Numbered from the stretch's first letter, positions 43,454-52,548 are shown. The stretch is DNA of 64,000 bases from Aureibaculum sp. 2308TA14-22 (GCF_040538665.1 NZ_JBEWXT010000001.1:1824501-1888500); one strand, 5' to 3'. The notes: generated from the letters alone by a model not told the origin. A program made the numbers and translations.

Positions 43454-44917
43454 ATGCATAAAAATATACTAAACACCAAAGATCTGCCTTTAACCTTATC
43501 AAAAGAAGAAATGCAGCAATATGGCTATAAAATAGTTGATTTATTAGCCTCTCATTTTGAGAATTTGAATTCAGAAAAATTAGTAAGTTTAGCTGACAGA
43601 AAACAAATGGATGCTATATTTCAGCAACCCATTCCAACAGAACCTAACTCACCTAACGATGTACTACAAGATGTTATTGAAAATGTATTGACAAATGTAG
43701 ATTTTCTTACACATCCAAAATTTTATTCGTTTGTGCCAAGCCCTAGTAATTTTATTAGTGCCATGGCAGATGCCATTGCATCGGGATTTAATATTTTCTC
43801 AGGTGGATGGTCAACTTCTCCAGCTGCAGCTGAATTAGAAATTGTGGTTATTAACTGGCTCTTAGAAATGTTTGAGTTCCCTATCCAAGAAGGTGGTGGT
43901 ATTTTAACCAGTGGTGGGTCTATGGCAAATTTAACTGCCCTAACAACAGCAAGACGCATAAAATGTAAAGATGATTATTCTAAAGGGATAATTTATTTAT
44001 CAGATCAAGCTCATTCCTCAAATATAAAAGCCATAAGAGTATTGGGTTTTAAAAAGCGTCAAGTACGGATAATTCCCACAGACATAGAATTTAAGATGTC
44101 TTTAAACAAGCTAAAAAATGTTATTGCAAAAGATAAGTTAGAAGGCTACCAACCTTTTTGTGTAGTTGCCTCAGCGGGAACAACAAATACAGGAACGGTT
44201 GATCCTTTAGAGGAAATTGCAGCTATTTGCAGCAAAGAAAATTTATGGATGCACGTTGATGGTGCTTATGGCGGAGCGGCCATTTTATCCGATAGAGGAA
44301 AAAACTATTTAAAAGGTATTGAAAAAGCAGATTCCCTAACGGTTGATCCCCATAAGTGGTTTTTTCAACCTTATGAAATTGGTTGTTTATTGGTGAAAAA
44401 TCACAAATGGTTAAGCAAAACCTTTAGTGAAAAACCTGTTTATTTAAGGGACATTGAAGGAAACGAATCTGAAATCAATTTTTATGACCACGGCATTCAG
44501 CTCACCCGTGGTTTCAGAGCCTTAAAACTGTATATGTCTATCAAAACATTTGGCCTTAATGCCTTTAAAGAAGCTGTACAATCTGGAATTTCACTAACCG
44601 AAAATGTAGAGGAACTATTGCGAAAGAGTCCAAAATGGGAAGTAGTTTCACCAGCTACTTTAGCAATTATCAATTTCAGATACAATCCGATAAAGCATAA
44701 TTTGACTGAAAAAGAACTGGATAAAATAAACCAATATATCTCAAAACAAATTATAACTTCTAGAAGTGCGGTATTGGTTACTACTATTTTGCAAGATCAA
44801 GTAGTAATTAGAATGTGCTTAATAAACCCAAGAACCACATTAGACGACATAAAAAGCACCTTGGCATTATGTGAAAAATTTGCGGCTTCATATTTAAAGA
44901 AAAATGAAAACAAATAA
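43454..44917 (+). CDS. Pyridoxal-dependent aromatic-L-amino-acid decarboxylase family protein
   Basis: This 487-residue group II PLP decarboxylase shows substrate-site FYSFVPSPSNF, GGILTSGGSMANLTAL, MHVDGAYGGAAIL and the PLP lysine motif DPHKWFFQPYEIGCLLV. The family makes amines from Trp, Tyr, Phe or Dopa; the residues that would fix the substrate cannot be judged by eye. It follows norF after 138 bp that contain a TAAATTTG (43399-43406), a probable -7 element of its own promoter. Confidence 0.88.
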   Translation: MHKNILNTKDLPLTLSKEEMQQYGYKIVDLLASHFENLNSEKLVSLADRKQMDAIFQQPIPTEPNSPNDVLQDVIENVLTNVDFLTHPKFYSFVPSPSNFISAMADAIASGFNIFSGGWSTSPAAAELEIVVINWLLEMFEFPIQEGGGILTSGGSMANLTALTTARRIKCKDDYSKGIIYLSDQAHSSNIKAIRVLGFKKRQVRIIPTDIEFKMSLNKLKNVIAKDKLEGYQPFCVVASAGTTNTGTVDPLEEIAAICSKENLWMHVDGAYGGAAILSDRGKNYLKGIEKADSLTVDPHKWFFQPYEIGCLLVKNHKWLSKTFSEKPVYLRDIEGNESEINFYDHGIQLTRGFRALKLYMSIKTFGLNAFKEAVQSGISLTENVEELLRKSPKWEVVSPATLAIINFRYNPIKHNLTEKELDKINQYISKQIITSRSAVLVTTILQDQVVIRMCLINPRTTLDDIKSTLALCEKFAASYLKKNENK

Positions 44918-45560
44918 ATTTTTAATATTACTTTTAGTTATTGCAATTGGCTGTACAAAAAAAACAGTACAAATTCCTGTACTTAACGTAGCAGGAATTC
45001 AAGATACTATTTACGACAATTCTCAAATTTGGATTTTTTTGGAAGTCAAAGATAGCGACACTTTAGCTACCTTAAACCGAAAAAACAGTATTGCCACTAC
45101 CAATTGGATCTACAATATTGATAAAAACCTACCGATGCGTTTGGTTGTACCTCATTTACAAAAATTAATAGAAAAAAGAGAGCAACCAACTATGCATCCT
45201 AAGGATGAAGATGATTTTAATTATTTCTCTTATGTAGATTCCAAATCTAATTTACTCTCAATGGTACAATTTGATGTTATTTATTTTACGGACAAACCTT
45301 TTACTACTGCTCAATTTAAAAATGATACGCTTGCTAAACATATTGTTATAGATTACAAAAACAACCGACTCCTTATAAACGATAGCCTAATACTACAAAA
45401 CGAATTGAATAACTATCTGGATGACCTACCCGTAGAAAAAAAAATAAATTTGCATTTGAATTTTGACAAGAATATAAAATATCAAAATTATTTAGAGTTA
45501 AAGGCACAATTACAGAATGTAAAGCATATTGCGTTGGACACTACCGAATATGTAAACTAA
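44904..45560 (+). CDS. Hypothetical lipoprotein
   Basis: This 218-residue protein has a lipoprotein signal (FLILLLVIAIGC, Cys at about residue 17). It overlaps the decarboxylase gene by 14 bp, so the two are coupled. The mature part has no family I recognise. It contains RLVVPHLQKLIEKR, DFNYFSYVDSKSNLLS and a C-terminal helix-rich stretch. Coupling to the decarboxylase is the only functional hint. Confidence 0.75.
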   Translation: MKTNKFLILLLVIAIGCTKKTVQIPVLNVAGIQDTIYDNSQIWIFLEVKDSDTLATLNRKNSIATTNWIYNIDKNLPMRLVVPHLQKLIEKREQPTMHPKDEDDFNYFSYVDSKSNLLSMVQFDVIYFTDKPFTTAQFKNDTLAKHIVIDYKNNRLLINDSLILQNELNNYLDDLPVEKKINLHLNFDKNIKYQNYLELKAQLQNVKHIALDTTEYVN

Positions 45561-45595
45561 AAATAGTTATATTTATAGGCATTAAGTATATAAAT

Positions 45596-45611
45596 ACAAT
45601 TGTTGTAACCA
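45596..45611. repeat. Left copy of a 16-bp inverted repeat
   Basis: ACAATTGTTGTAACCA is the exact reverse complement of 46116-46131. It begins 36 bp after the preceding stop and ends 2 bp before the ATG of the hypothetical gene 45614-46108. The ACAATTGT core is itself a palindrome. Confidence 0.65.
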
Positions 45612-45613
45612 AT

Positions 45614-46108
45614 ATGAAAAAAACTGTAACAAAAAGAAAATGGAGGATTAATTTGGTTGTTTCTTACCAAAATCAAAAAATTGCTGAAATTAACAGAAAT
45701 AGTGTTTCTGGATTTTTAAAAAACTTATCCTCGATTTACAAGCTTGACTATGCAATCTCTGAAAATCATCAATTCAATTATGATAAAGAATTTGAAATTG
45801 AGCATAGTAAAACAAAATGTGATATTTTCTACTTTCGCTCAAATAAAAATACTCGGATTAATGTAAAGGAATTGAGAACGACAATAAACAGTTTGTTTCC
45901 TTACACTTATGGAGCTTATTATGATAGAGTGGAATTTTTCACGCAAATGACAAAGGCTTTAAAGAAATTTCCTTTTCCAAAAGACTATTATAGACCTTTA
46001 AAATATCCTTATGTGGAGTTTTACAATGGTTCTGAAATGAAGCTGATGGTGCCACATGAAGAAATGATGAAAGTTATTGAAAAGGAGCAGGATTTTACAA
46101 TGAATTAA
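45614..46108 (+). CDS. Hypothetical protein flanked by inverted repeats
   Basis: This 164-residue basic protein has no signal peptide and no family I recognise. It has a short beta-type start (KWRINLVVSYQNQKIAEINR) and an aromatic-rich C-terminal half (FPYTYGAYYDRVEFFTQMTKAL, YYRPLKYPYVEFYNGSEMKLMVPHEEMM). The gene is enclosed by a perfect 16-bp inverted repeat (45596-45611 and 46116-46131), so it may have arrived as a cassette. Confidence 0.75.
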   Translation: MKKTVTKRKWRINLVVSYQNQKIAEINRNSVSGFLKNLSSIYKLDYAISENHQFNYDKEFEIEHSKTKCDIFYFRSNKNTRINVKELRTTINSLFPYTYGAYYDRVEFFTQMTKALKKFPFPKDYYRPLKYPYVEFYNGSEMKLMVPHEEMMKVIEKEQDFTMN

Positions 46109-46115
46109 AAAATAC

Positions 46116-46131
46116 TGGTTACAACAATTGT
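46116..46131. repeat. Right copy of the 16-bp inverted repeat
   Basis: TGGTTACAACAATTGT lies 7 bp after the stop of the hypothetical gene and matches 45596-45611 in reverse complement. The next gene (DUF2200) begins 39 bp later, after TTAGCACC. Confidence 0.65.
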
Positions 46132-46170
46132 TAATACAAGACCATTAGCACCAATTTAAAATCACAAAAA

Positions 46171-46542
46171 ATGAAAGTTACAACTAAAAAAAATGAACAA
46201 GTTGCTAATATGGTTTTTGCATCTATTTATCCCCATTACTGGAATAGATTGGAAAAACATGGTAGAACAAAAGAAGAATTTCATCAAGTAATAGAATGGT
46301 TTACTGGTTTTGATGAAACTAAATTACAGTCACTTATTGATGAAAAAGCAACGTTTAGAACGTTTTTTGAGGAAGCTAAAATCCATCCTAATGCACACCT
46401 AATTAAAGGTGTTGTTTGTGGGTATCGCATTGAAGAAATTGAAGATGAATTCGAATTGTATAAACAATGCAGACAAATGGAAAAGCTTATTGATGAATTG
46501 GCAAGAGGTCGTAAAATGGAGAAAATAGTAAGAGAAGCTTAG
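46171..46542 (+). CDS. DUF2200 domain-containing protein
   Basis: This 123-residue protein fits DUF2200 over its whole length: VFASIYPHYWNRLEKHGRTKEEFHQVIEWFTGF, then EEAKIHPNAHLIKGVVCGYRIEEIEDE. It is small, alpha-helical and cytosolic, and its function is unknown. It follows the right inverted repeat and runs convergently toward the cbb3 accessory operon. Confidence 0.85.
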   Translation: MKVTTKKNEQVANMVFASIYPHYWNRLEKHGRTKEEFHQVIEWFTGFDETKLQSLIDEKATFRTFFEEAKIHPNAHLIKGVVCGYRIEEIEDEFELYKQCRQMEKLIDELARGRKMEKIVREA

Positions 46543-46554
46543 TCAATTAAAAAA

Positions 46555-47259
46555 TCACTCACAAACCTCAGTAGTGTTAGTAACTTGTAATTTGACATCA
46601 GAAGGTGAAACGTAAGGGATTCCTAAGCCTAAACCTCGAAGAATAAATAACAAACCAATAATAACGACAAATACAGGAATTGCTTTTTGAATTTTAGTTC
46701 TAAGCGTTCCTTTTAAAAAATTTCCCGTCAATACAGCCGCACTCATCATGGGTACGGTACCCAGTCCGAACAAAGACATATAGATTGCCCCTTCAAATGC
46801 TCCTGAAGCGGCAATAGAACCCACCAAAGCCATATAAACCAGTCCACAAGGTAAAAAACCGTTAAAAAAACCAATAGTAAAAAAAGTACTATTGGTACGC
46901 TTTTTTAAATAATATCCCAATTTAGATTTTACATAAGATATGCCCTTATATATTGGTTTAGAAAAATTGTGTTTGTTAAAAACATGTACGGGAATCAATA
47001 CCATAGCAATCATTAACACACCTATTAGGATAGATAAACGTTGCTGAAAACCCGCTAAATACAAACCTCTACCAACCAAACCAAAGACAAGACCAATCAG
47101 CGAGTAAGTAAATAATCGTCCAAAATGATAGAGCATGGTCTGGAATACCATTTTAGATTTACTGGTTCTATCCACGGGTAAAGCAAATGCAATTGGCCCG
47201 CACATACCTATGCAATGAAAACTACCTAATAAGCCAAGTATAAATGCAGTATAAAGCAT
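46555..47259 (-). CDS. SafE/TauE-like membrane protein of the cbb3 accessory operon
   Basis: This 234-residue protein has about six helices and the family start LGLLGSFHCIGMCGPIAFALP, with the cysteine-containing MCGP motif. Helices in the middle carry FFNGFLPCGLVYMALVG. This subgroup of the sulfite exporter TauE/SafE family recurs next to ccoGH and is suspected to move copper. It follows fixH by 8 bp on the same strand. Confidence 0.86.
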   Translation of the reverse strand: MLYTAFILGLLGSFHCIGMCGPIAFALPVDRTSKSKMVFQTMLYHFGRLFTYSLIGLVFGLVGRGLYLAGFQQRLSILIGVLMIAMVLIPVHVFNKHNFSKPIYKGISYVKSKLGYYLKKRTNSTFFTIGFFNGFLPCGLVYMALVGSIAASGAFEGAIYMSLFGLGTVPMMSAAVLTGNFLKGTLRTKIQKAIPVFVVIIGLLFILRGLGLGIPYVSPSDVKLQVTNTTEVCE

Positions 47260-47267
47260 ATTTAAAC

Positions 47268-47720
47268 CTAATAAAATATATCCTTTTTAAATAAATATTC
47301 CTCATCCTCAAATTTCCAATCAATTTTAATATTCCATCTACCGTTAATTAGTTTATCATCTTCAATCAACATCGTATTTTCATTTAAAACAATTTCTCTT
47401 TTAAAATCAATTCTTTTATCGGATGGTCTTTGAAAATAAATGGTTCCTTTTATTTTTTCAAGATCCATAGTGTCGGGAAAAGTAACTAACATGCCCCTAC
47501 CCGCCTTCTCAACTTTTACATTTTGAGAAAGCTTACTGGCATTGTTCATTTTATCAATTTCTTGTTGATAGTATAATTCATCTTTATAATAATCTTCTGA
47601 AACCAAATGATGTTCTAATGTATCGTCTGCTAAACTTCTATAGACAAACTGTAATATAAAAATCATAAATGCCGCCATAACGATTACCATTGCCCATCCC
47701 CAGTTTATTTTAATTCGCAT
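47268..47720 (-). CDS. FixH/CcoH-like protein
   Basis: This 150-residue protein has one N-terminal helix (WGWAMVIVMAAFMIFILQFVYRS) and a periplasmic beta-domain. FixH-like residues are LVSEDYYKDELYYQQEIDK and NGRWNIKIDWKFEDEEY. FixH/CcoH is required for assembly of cbb3 oxidases. It sits between ccoG and safE with gaps of only 5 and 8 bp. Confidence 0.88.
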   Translation of the reverse strand: MRIKINWGWAMVIVMAAFMIFILQFVYRSLADDTLEHHLVSEDYYKDELYYQQEIDKMNNASKLSQNVKVEKAGRGMLVTFPDTMDLEKIKGTIYFQRPSDKRIDFKREIVLNENTMLIEDDKLINGRWNIKIDWKFEDEEYLFKKDIFY

Positions 47721-47725
47721 AATTT

Positions 47726-49141
47726 CTAATTTATTTTCATTGGTCCCATAAAATTGGTCGATGTAGTCTCAATCAATTCTCCATCTGCATAAATACCTAT
47801 TTTTAGCTTTTCCTTAGCTGATTCTAAATCTTTTTTATCGATGTCAATGAATAAGGTTCCTTCTGTTAAATCGCCTTTAGGTACATGGCTTGTACCACCG
47901 ACAATTCTGACTTCTCCAGCATGTGAAATCAGTTTAATCTCAACGTTATCCAGATTTTTCACGGTTTTGTTTATCAACTTAAAAGTGTAAATGTTACTAA
48001 CCGCTGTTTCAGTACTGGTAAACGTTTGCCCCGGCAACCTCAAAATTGTGGCTTCAATATCTGATCTTAAAAACAGTAATGTTATCAATACTGCAACTAA
48101 GATAGTCAAAACGGCAGAATAGGCTTTTATTCTTGCATTGAATTTAAACTTTTCTCCTTGCGTAATGTTATCTTCTGAAGCATAACGAATTAAGCCTGGC
48201 TCAAAGCCTGTTTTGGTCATAATCTCATCACAAGCATCAATACATGCCGTGCAGTTTACACATTCTAATTGTGTACCGTTTCTAATATCAATTCCTGTGG
48301 GACAAACCACTACACATTGATTACAATCTATGCAATCACCATGACCCATTTCCGTTCTATCTTCATTTTTTCTGAATTTCTTTCTACCATTTTCATTTTC
48401 GCCTCTTTTATGGTCATAAGCAACCACTATTGATTTTCTGTCTAATAAAACCCCTTGTAACCTACCATAAGGGCAAACAATAATGCATACCTGCTCTCTA
48501 AACCAAGCAAACACAAAGAAAAATACCAAGGTAAAAACCAATAGTTTAATCAACGTTCCAATATGATCCAATGGATTGCCTGTAATATATTCCAGCAGCA
48601 CATCACTACCTATAAAATAGGCCAAGAAAACATTGGCGATAATAAAAGAAATCAAGAAAAAGATAGTCCATTTAATCGCTTTCTTACGTATTTTCTCAGC
48701 TGTCCAAGGTTGTTTGTTTAGTCTTATCTGTTTACCTCTGTCTCCTTCTATCCAATATTCAATTTTACGAAATACCATTTCCATAAAAATAGTTTGTGGG
48801 CAAACCCAGCCACAAAATATTCTACCAAAAATTACAGTAAATAAAATAACAAAGACAATACCCACTAACATGGATAGTACTAGTAAATAAAAATCTTGAG
48901 GCCAAAAGGGTTGTCCAAATATATTGTATTTACCTTCTAATATGTTAAATAATAAAAACTGATTTCCGTTAATTTTAATAAATGGAGAAATTATCAATAC
49001 AGCAAGTAAAAACCAACTTAAATAAGTTCTGTAATTAGTAAACTTACCTGATGGCTTTTTAGGAAAAATATAGTTACGCTTACCATCTTTAGTAATTGTG
49101 CCTATGGAATCTCTAAAATTTTCTTGTTCTTCTACTGCCAT
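47726..49141 (-). CDS. ccoG: CcoG, cbb3 oxidase accessory ferredoxin-like protein
   Basis: This 471-residue protein has several membrane helices and 4Fe-4S ligands near residue 260-300 (CIDCNQCVVVCPTGIDIRNG, CVNCTACIDACDEI). Upstream are FGRIFCGWVCPQTIFMEM and CIIVCPYGRLQGVL. The C-terminal domain is Ig-like. CcoG helps cbb3 assembly, probably by reducing Cu(II). It is the first gene of ccoG-fixH-safE, with a promoter carrying a half-degenerate Fnr-type box. Confidence 0.94.
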   Translation of the reverse strand: MAVEEQENFRDSIGTITKDGKRNYIFPKKPSGKFTNYRTYLSWFLLAVLIISPFIKINGNQFLLFNILEGKYNIFGQPFWPQDFYLLVLSMLVGIVFVILFTVIFGRIFCGWVCPQTIFMEMVFRKIEYWIEGDRGKQIRLNKQPWTAEKIRKKAIKWTIFFLISFIIANVFLAYFIGSDVLLEYITGNPLDHIGTLIKLLVFTLVFFFVFAWFREQVCIIVCPYGRLQGVLLDRKSIVVAYDHKRGENENGRKKFRKNEDRTEMGHGDCIDCNQCVVVCPTGIDIRNGTQLECVNCTACIDACDEIMTKTGFEPGLIRYASEDNITQGEKFKFNARIKAYSAVLTILVAVLITLLFLRSDIEATILRLPGQTFTSTETAVSNIYTFKLINKTVKNLDNVEIKLISHAGEVRIVGGTSHVPKGDLTEGTLFIDIDKKDLESAKEKLKIGIYADGELIETTSTNFMGPMKIN

Positions 49142-49176
49142 TGAAATAACTATAAAAAATACTTCTATTTAAACTA

Positions 49177-49220
49177 CAAAGTTAAATTTAATAAATGAAC
49201 ATGAACGAAACATTTATCAC
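49177..49220 (-). promoter_or_regulatory. Fnr-type box and -7 element of ccoG
   Basis: On the minus strand GTGATAAATGTTTC (49207-49220) keeps one perfect half-site and a degenerate second half. A perfect TAACTTTG ends at 49177, exactly 36.5 bp from the box centre. The leader to the ccoG ATG is about 30 nt. The half-degenerate site alone would not be convincing; the spacing is what supports it. Confidence 0.6.
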
Positions 49221-49289
49221 ATAACTATTAGCGTAAATAGAAGTATTAAAGCCGAACTAAAAAGTTCTAAAAAATTGAGTTAGCATTTT

Positions 49290-49919
49290 TTACTTATCTC
49301 CTTCTTTCCAAATTTCTCCTTCTGGATCTTTAGGATTAGCTGGTGTTGTACCTTGCATAGACAAAATATAACTTGCCAGTTGTTGTCTCTCCTCTAAACT
49401 AATCGTTGACTCCCAAGCAATCATACCTTTACCGGGTCTACCCCCTTTTGCAAGCGTATTCATAATACCTTGAAAATCGCCATCTAAAATCCAATACTCA
49501 TCCGTTAAATTTGGACCTATACTACCACCAAGATCATCTAAATGACATGCTGTACATGTTTTTGAAGCAAACAATTCTTTTCCTTTTTGAATACTAGCAG
49601 CATCAGTCAATGCCACTAAATTGGCAGCATCATATAATTCGGGATTATCTTTTTTATACTGAGCAACGGCAGCATCACCTTCAGCAACAGCACGTTCAAA
49701 CTCGGCATGCTGATCATATCTGTCGGTAAAAAATACCATAATATAATAGAATATACCTACTGCAATGGTAATATAAAAACCGGCCAACCACCAAGGTGGC
49801 AATACATTATCTAATTCTTTAATACCGTCATAATCATGATCGGTCATAATATCTTCCTCATTTTCAATTGGCCTAGCTCCTGTTAATTTGCTCCAAAAAG
49901 ATTTTTCTTTATTACTCAT
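49290..49919 (-). CDS. ccoP: CcoP, cbb3 oxidase subunit III with a single heme c
   Basis: This 209-residue protein has the CcoP N-terminal domain (MTDHDYDGIKELDNVLPPWW followed by one helix) and a C-terminal cytochrome c domain. Only one CxxCH motif is present (CTACH, at about residue 120), although classical CcoP has two hemes. The Met ligand is in GKGMIAWE. It is the last gene of the ccoS-ccoNO-ccoQ-ccoP operon and starts within the end of ccoQ (8-bp overlap). Confidence 0.9.
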   Translation of the reverse strand: MSNKEKSFWSKLTGARPIENEEDIMTDHDYDGIKELDNVLPPWWLAGFYITIAVGIFYYIMVFFTDRYDQHAEFERAVAEGDAAVAQYKKDNPELYDAANLVALTDAASIQKGKELFASKTCTACHLDDLGGSIGPNLTDEYWILDGDFQGIMNTLAKGGRPGKGMIAWESTISLEERQQLASYILSMQGTTPANPKDPEGEIWKEGDK

Positions 49920-50103
49920 AATCGTTTATGTTTTCGTCCTCTTCAAGAGGTAAATTACTAATGTTTTCGATACTCTTTTTTGGAATTCTCATCACATGAA
50001 TTAACATGGTAATAAAAACCGCAAAAAATAATAGTAATGATATGATGGGATATATTTCCACATCGTTCATTGAATCTAAATGGTGTTTAATATATTTTAA
50101 CAT
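49912..50103 (-). CDS. ccoQ: CcoQ-like small membrane protein
   Basis: This 63-residue protein has one helix (ISLLLFFAVFITMLIHVMRIP) and an acidic tail (PLEEDENINDYE). Its position between ccoNO and ccoP is that of CcoQ, the small cbb3 subunit that stabilises the complex. Sequence conservation of CcoQ is low, so the assignment rests on size, topology and context. Confidence 0.82.
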   Translation of the reverse strand: MLKYIKHHLDSMNDVEIYPIISLLLFFAVFITMLIHVMRIPKKSIENISNLPLEEDENINDYE

Positions 50104-50108
50104 CTTAA

Positions 50109-52259
50109 TTAGTTTTGAGCGGTTTCACCTTTTTTAATATCCGTACCTAAACGCTGTAAATAAGCAATTAAGGCCACAATCTCTTTATCCTGCATATTAC
50201 TATCACCATAGTTTTTAACATACTCAGGGTCTTGTCTTAAGTTCTTTTCAACTTGTTCTGCCTGATTTCTCAATAAAAACAATCCTTTATCCACTTCAGA
50301 TTGTGTATACGGCACACCTAATTTAACCATAGCTTCCATTTTACCTTGAGTATTTGAAGTATTCAAGTCATTTGTAAATAACCAAGTATATTTAGGCATA
50401 ATTGAACCCGGAGATGTTGAACTAGGATCTAACATATGATTGAAATGCCAGTTATCATTATACTTACCTCCTATTCTATGCACATCAGGACCCGTTCTAC
50501 GTGAACCCCAAAGGAATGGAAAGTCATAAACAAACTCACCCGCCTTAGAATATTCTCCATAACGTTCTACTTCTGAACGAAATGGCCTAATCATCTGCGA
50601 ATGACAGTTATTACAACCTTCTCTAATATAAATATCTCTACCTTCCAACTCTAATGGAGTATAAGGTTTGACACTCGTAATTTTTGGGATATTTGAGTCT
50701 ACAGTTAATAAAGGTACTATCTCTACAGCTCCACCAATAACAATAGCTACTGTTGTTAACACTGTAAATAAAATTGTTTTTCTTTCTAACCAAGAATGTA
50801 CTTTTTCACCAGCCATTCTTCTACCAGTTATTTTTTTCAATGGTACTGCTTCGGCTAATTCATCTTCTACTTTAGAGCCTGCTTTAGCCGTTTTTATAAT
50901 GTTATATGCTAACAAAATAAAACCAACTAAATACAATGTACCTCCAAAAGCACGCATGGCATACATTGGCAAAATCTGTGTTACAGTCTCTAAGAAGTTA
51001 CCATAAACCAACGTTCCATCGGGGTTAAATTGTTTCCACATAGAGGCTTGCGTAAACCCTGCTACGTATAAAGGTATGGCATAAAACAAAATACCTAAGG
51101 TTCCAATCCAAAAATGGATGTTAGCCAGTTTTTTTGAGTAGAGTTCAGTTTTCCACAAACGTCCAGCCAACCAATAAATAATACCAGCAGCCATAAATCC
51201 GTTCCAAGCTAATGCACCAACGTGTACGTGAGCTACAATCCAATCCGTATAATGCCCAATGGCGTTTAAGTTTTTAAAGGATAACAATGGTCCTTCAAAA
51301 GTAGCCATACCATAACCTGTAATTGCAACAACAAAAAACTTCAACACTGGACTTTCTCTAACTTTATCCCAAGCACCGCGTAAGGTTAATAAACCGTTTA
51401 TCATACCACCCCATGATGGGAAAATTAGCATAACAGAAAACACAGTACCTAAATTTTGAGCCCAACCAGGTAATGCTGTATACAATAAATGGTGAGGGCC
51501 TGCCCAGATATAGATAAAAATTAATGACCAAAAGTGAACTATAGATAGTCTGTAAGAATAGACAGGTCTATTTGCCGCCTTAGGCACAAAATAATACATA
51601 AGACCCAATACTGGTGTTGTTAAGAAGAAGGCAACCGCATTATGTCCATACCACCATTGTACTAATGCATCTTGCACTCCTGCATAAATCGAATAGCTCT
51701 TAAAAGCACTTACCGGTAATTCTAAGTTATTAAAAATATGCAACACGGCAATTGTAACCAAAGATGCTAAATAGAACCAAATGGCAACATAGATATGGCG
51801 TTGGCGTCTTTTGAGAATGGTACCAATCATATTAATACCCATTATTACCCAAACAATAGTTATGGCAATATCTATAGGCCATTCTAACTCAGCATATTCT
51901 TTTGAAGAAGTTATACCTAATGGCAAGGTAATGGCGGCAGCGACGATTATTAATTGCCATCCCCAAAAATGTATTTTGCTTAATGCATCGCTGAACATAC
52001 GTGTTTTTAACAAACGCTGCATAGAATAATACATACCCATAAAAATACTATTTCCCACAAAAGCAAAAATCACGGCGTTTGTGTGTAACGGTCTTAAACG
52101 ACCAAAACTAAGCCATGAAATGCCTTCCATATAATTTGGGAAGATAAAAAGAAGAGCAACCAGCAAACCTACCAGCATACCCACAATTCCCCAAAGTACT
52201 GTTGCGATGAGGAACATCTTTACAATTTTGTTGTCGTAATAAAATTGTTCTTTTTCCAT
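50109..52259 (-). CDS. ccoN: Fused cbb3 oxidase subunits I and II (CcoN-CcoO)
   Basis: This 716-residue protein joins CcoN (residues about 1-490) to CcoO (about 515-716) in one chain. CcoN has about 12 helices with heme-copper ligands (RPLHTNAVIFAFVGN, QWWYGHNAVAFFLT, GPHHLLYTALP, VAHVHVGALAWNG). CcoO has a helix, then REGCNNCHSQMIRPF, the heme c site. The fusion is common in Bacteroidota. It is the catalytic core of a high-affinity oxygen reductase. Confidence 0.95.
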   Translation of the reverse strand: MEKEQFYYDNKIVKMFLIATVLWGIVGMLVGLLVALLFIFPNYMEGISWLSFGRLRPLHTNAVIFAFVGNSIFMGMYYSMQRLLKTRMFSDALSKIHFWGWQLIIVAAAITLPLGITSSKEYAELEWPIDIAITIVWVIMGINMIGTILKRRQRHIYVAIWFYLASLVTIAVLHIFNNLELPVSAFKSYSIYAGVQDALVQWWYGHNAVAFFLTTPVLGLMYYFVPKAANRPVYSYRLSIVHFWSLIFIYIWAGPHHLLYTALPGWAQNLGTVFSVMLIFPSWGGMINGLLTLRGAWDKVRESPVLKFFVVAITGYGMATFEGPLLSFKNLNAIGHYTDWIVAHVHVGALAWNGFMAAGIIYWLAGRLWKTELYSKKLANIHFWIGTLGILFYAIPLYVAGFTQASMWKQFNPDGTLVYGNFLETVTQILPMYAMRAFGGTLYLVGFILLAYNIIKTAKAGSKVEDELAEAVPLKKITGRRMAGEKVHSWLERKTILFTVLTTVAIVIGGAVEIVPLLTVDSNIPKITSVKPYTPLELEGRDIYIREGCNNCHSQMIRPFRSEVERYGEYSKAGEFVYDFPFLWGSRRTGPDVHRIGGKYNDNWHFNHMLDPSSTSPGSIMPKYTWLFTNDLNTSNTQGKMEAMVKLGVPYTQSEVDKGLFLLRNQAEQVEKNLRQDPEYVKNYGDSNMQDKEIVALIAYLQRLGTDIKKGETAQN

Positions 52260-52265
52260 TGTTAC

Positions 52266-52460
52266 TTATTGATTTTGATTAATTGATTTTGATTTTTTAG
52301 TTTTTGAAGCTTTGTCTACAAATTCATCTTCAAACAACATTCTAACTGAAGGTGTATATACATCGTCATACTGTCCTGATTTAACGGATTTAATAAAAAG
52401 TATAAAAAAAACTACAGCGATAACAATACTAACTGCAATCATTAAAAAGATAATATCCAT
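52266..52460 (-). CDS. ccoS: CcoS, cbb3 oxidase maturation protein
   Basis: This 64-residue protein has one N-terminal helix (FLMIAVSIVIAVVFFILFIKSV) followed by GQYDDVYTPSVRMLFED, the CcoS consensus with its FED ending. CcoS is needed to insert heme b and copper into CcoN. It opens the ccoS-ccoNO-ccoQ-ccoP operon with a leader of only about 10 nt after the predicted promoter. Confidence 0.93.
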   Translation of the reverse strand: MDIIFLMIAVSIVIAVVFFILFIKSVKSGQYDDVYTPSVRMLFEDEFVDKASKTKKSKSINQNQ

Positions 52461-52476
52461 AGAAAAAAATTACACA

Positions 52477-52520
52477 CAAAGAAAGTGAGATTTGTAAATT
52501 AAAAATATGACATTTATCAT
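52477..52520 (-). promoter_or_regulatory. Fnr-type box and -7 element of ccoS
   Basis: ATGACATTTATCAT (52507-52520) is palindromic. On the minus strand TTTCTTTG ends at 52477, 36.5 bp from the box centre, and fits TAnnTTTG at all but the second position. The activator would bind near -42, as at the other low-oxygen genes. Confidence 0.68.
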
Positions 52521-52548
52521 ATTTGTAATAAAAAGTAAAGTTATAAAA

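Noticed and set aside
45596-46131. Integron attC sites
   Set aside because: The ends do not show the RYYYAAC and GTTRRRY cores and there is no integrase gene nearby; the repeat is reported only as an inverted repeat.
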